Shown here in pieces: positions 5,542 through 6,812 of a stretch of 6,812 bases of DNA. Below the pieces are notes generated by a model. The model searched no databases. It was not told the origin of the DNA and saw only the letters and a list, made by a program, of their open reading frames with translations. This DNA comes from Planctomycetaceae bacterium (GTDB lineage: Bacteria; Planctomycetota; Planctomycetia; Pirellulales; Thermoguttaceae). Both the position numbers and the translations under genes were made by a program. Where the stretch lies: assembly GCA_003532715.1 (NCBI GenBank), contig DOEZ01000440.1, forward strand, positions 476 to 7,287, written 5' to 3'. Position 1 is the first letter of the stretch. Every line of letters starts with the position of its first letter.

Positions 5542-5862
5542 ATGCAACTTCGCAGAAAACCACTCGCCCGAGCGTTTGCGATGTTATTAGCGGTGATATC
5601 GATGGCCGGCTGTGGCCAACCGCAGGTCGGACGCGAGAACCTCGAGCTTCTTGCGTCGCTTCGAACCGCGTTGTCGGCTCAAAACGTGGAGTGGCTCGAC
5701 AAGAACGCGGCGATCATCGAGTCACGCCACGGCGAAGGCCAGATGTCGCACGAGACGCACGCGCGGCTCAGCGCGATCGTCGAGAAGGCGCGCGCCGGTC
5801 GATGGAAGGAGGCCGAGCGGGAACTGGTCGCCTTCCAGAAAGCTCAGCGGCCTCCATCGTGA
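5542..5862 (+). CDS. small lipoprotein of unknown function
   Basis: The product is 106 residues. It has a textbook lipoprotein signal: basic start (RRKPLAR, 4-10), hydrophobic core (11-21) and lipobox MAGC with Cys24 as the lipidation site. The mature part of about 80 residues is highly charged and predicted helical (ENLELLASLRTALSAQNVEW, 32-51; ARLSAIVEKARAGRWKEAER, 74-93), with no Cys other than the lipidated one. It may form a helical hairpin or coiled-coil that docks to a partner. No known family is recognised. Small lipoprotein genes directly after DUF1559 genes are a recurrent planctomycete arrangement as far as I recall, which suggests a joint role at the membrane. The 28-base gap and good ribosome-binding site argue for co-transcription with the DUF1559 gene. 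Copy B of the 105-nt repeat starts six bases after the stop codon. Confidence 0.82.
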   Translation: MQLRRKPLARAFAMLLAVISMAGCGQPQVGRENLELLASLRTALSAQNVEWLDKNAAIIESRHGEGQMSHETHARLSAIVEKARAGRWKEAERELVAFQKAQRPPS

Positions 5863-5868
5863 TTATCC

Positions 5869-5973
5869 GGATTGTCCAGTGGCCTGTGAATTCGACGCAG
5901 CGTGCAAACCGCCAGCCCGAAGTGCAGCCGAGGATGAACCGTTGCGTACCTCTCGCTTGCGCTTCGGGTTGGT
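5869..5973 (+). repeat. 105-nt interspersed repeat, copy B, with long hairpin
   Basis: It aligns gap-free to copies A and C; the identical 24-base core is at 5950-5973. This copy keeps a clear left arm: GCCAGCCCGAAGTGCAGCCG begins at 5911 and the arm runs to 5933. It is close to the reverse complement of the core plus one base (5949-5973), with several G-T pairs, one mismatch and a two-base gap, giving a stem of roughly 20 pairs around a loop of about 15 bases. It begins six bases after the lipoprotein stop codon and ends about 60 bases before the convergent minus-strand gene, so it could serve as a transcript end or processing structure. An ATAATC block just after the core (around 5986-5991) is shared with copy A. 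Confidence 0.8.
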
Positions 5974-6033
5974 GTCGGGCTTGCGAATAATCGGGGATAG
6001 CAAGCAAATCCGGACGACGGACGCGATTTCGGA

Positions 6034-6812
6034 TCAGGCCAGCAGGAGCGAGCCGTAGGTTGCCCAGCGGAACGTGAGGATCGTGCATACGAGGCAGAGC
6101 CACCACGAGGCGACCTGCGCGCCGCGATATCGTCGCAGCGACAGCAGAATGCCGCAGCCTATCAGCAAAGAGGAGATCTTGAACGCGGCCAACATGACTG
6201 GATCCTCAAGCAGCCCGCTGCCCAATGGATTGATTTCGACGAATCCGTCGGAACCGCGAGCGAGCAGGGTGCATCCGAGATCGAAGAAGCTGAGCACAAG
6301 GACGAAGCCGACATTTCGGACGACCATCGGAATACTGTCGCCCGAGGTGTCGATTTCGCGCCAGGGGGCGCGGCTCTCGGGGCGAGAGCTGAGCAGGCTT
6401 CCGAGCGCGACCACGCCGAGCACGATTCCGATGACCGTGATACTATATCGAACCGACTTCGAGAGTTCCGCCACCCGAACCGGATGTCGCACTGGAACGG
6501 GCCGCGAAGCCTTCAGCTTCTCGACGCGAGCGGCCAATTCGGTCGAGGGCTGAAACGCGCCGGTCAGCTCGTGCCAGCGCGCCGATTCAATCGTCTCGAA
6601 GCCGAGTTTTCTCAACGCCTGGGTCTTCTCGTCGCGAGGCTCGCGGCCGAGCAGAATGTCGAGCGTCTTGACTTCGAAGCCGCTGGGAACGAACAAGGCG
6701 CGATCGTCGTTGAAGACGATCAGCAAGGCTTGGTTTTCCAGTTGGCGTTCGACGCGGGCCGCATAGTTCGGAAGCGGTCTGGGCGGCTCGAATCGTTCGA
6801 GTTCTTCTCGCG
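6034..6812 (-). CDS. four-helix membrane protein with DUF5658-like C-terminus (5' end cut off)
   Basis: The frame is open from the right window edge to the TGA at 6036-6034, giving 258 visible residues. No ATG occurs near the edge; an in-frame TTG at 6726 is possible but coding-like sequence (PPRPLPNYAARVERQLE) continues upstream, so the true start is probably outside. Residues 1-118 are soluble, with a possible small domain (ALLIVFNDDRALFVPSGFEV, 28-47) and a helical ARVEKLKA stretch. Then come four predicted membrane segments at about 121-141, 166-185, 203-224 and 231-253. The second begins a segment containing FFDLGCTLLA and, after the helix, G-F-V-E-INPLG, then K-rich entry to the third helix. 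The D-x-x-x-T ... E-x-NPL ... FK pattern resembles DUF5658, whose function is unknown. The gene converges with the lipoprotein gene, with repeat copy B between them. Confidence 0.75.
   Translation of the reverse strand, partial: REELERFEPPRPLPNYAARVERQLENQALLIVFNDDRALFVPSGFEVKTLDILLGREPRDEKTQALRKLGFETIESARWHELTGAFQPSTELAARVEKLKASRPVPVRHPVRVAELSKSVRYSITVIGIVLGVVALGSLLSSRPESRAPWREIDTSGDSIPMVVRNVGFVLVLSFFDLGCTLLARGSDGFVEINPLGSGLLEDPVMLAAFKISSLLIGCGILLSLRRYRGAQVASWWLCLVCTILTFRWATYGSLLLA

Noticed and set aside
1874..5973. CRISPR-like interpretation of the identical 24-base cores
   Set aside because: The three cores are about 1.9 and 2.2 kb apart with genes between them and no regular spacers or cas genes; this is an interspersed repeat.

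Overview
The window is GC-rich, gene-dense bacterial DNA that looks like a planctomycete, probably of the Pirellulales type. The evidence is a DUF1559 protein (prepilin-like N-terminus plus an H-X9-DG motif, a family greatly expanded in Planctomycetota), a DUF4254 protein, and interspersed non-coding repeats whose translations read like NPKRKRE/PEAQAR and LPYGRGSV, typical of planctomycete intergenic DNA. The phylum is fairly secure; genus and species cannot be told from the sequence.

Layout. Positions 1-378 hold the 3' end of a ComF-like phosphoribosyltransferase gene. It is followed by a DUF502 membrane protein (523-1443). Next comes a roughly 500-base gap with a 9-bp tandem repeat, several small hairpins and the first copy (A) of a 105-nt repeat. 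A lipoprotein-like alpha/beta hydrolase follows (1940-2923), then a DUF4254 protein (3067-3660) behind a possible promoter of its own. Copy C of the 105-nt repeat begins three bases after the DUF4254 stop codon.

After that lies the best regulatory site in the window: a perfect 9-5-9 inverted repeat that covers the -35 box and spacer of a good sigma70-type promoter (3858-3889). It faces a three-gene same-strand cluster: a small exported Cys/His protein resembling DUF2946 (3946-4341), a DUF1559 prepilin-like protein (4482-5513) and a 106-residue lipoprotein (5542-5862). A pair of 36-bp direct repeats lies between the first two genes. Copy B of the 105-nt repeat follows the lipoprotein gene and fills the gap to a convergent minus-strand gene. 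That gene encodes a four-helix membrane protein with a DUF5658-like C-terminus and runs off the right edge.

How the parts may work together. The 3858-5862 cluster looks like one regulated envelope unit: operator-controlled promoter, metal-ligand-like exported protein, surface or pilin-like protein, lipoprotein. Control by a Fur-type repressor and a link to metal homeostasis are inferences. The other genes appear to be separate housekeeping or envelope functions. The most notable structural signal is the 105-nt element, present three times in the same orientation in 6.8 kb, with an invariant 24-base core at a constant distance from its left end.
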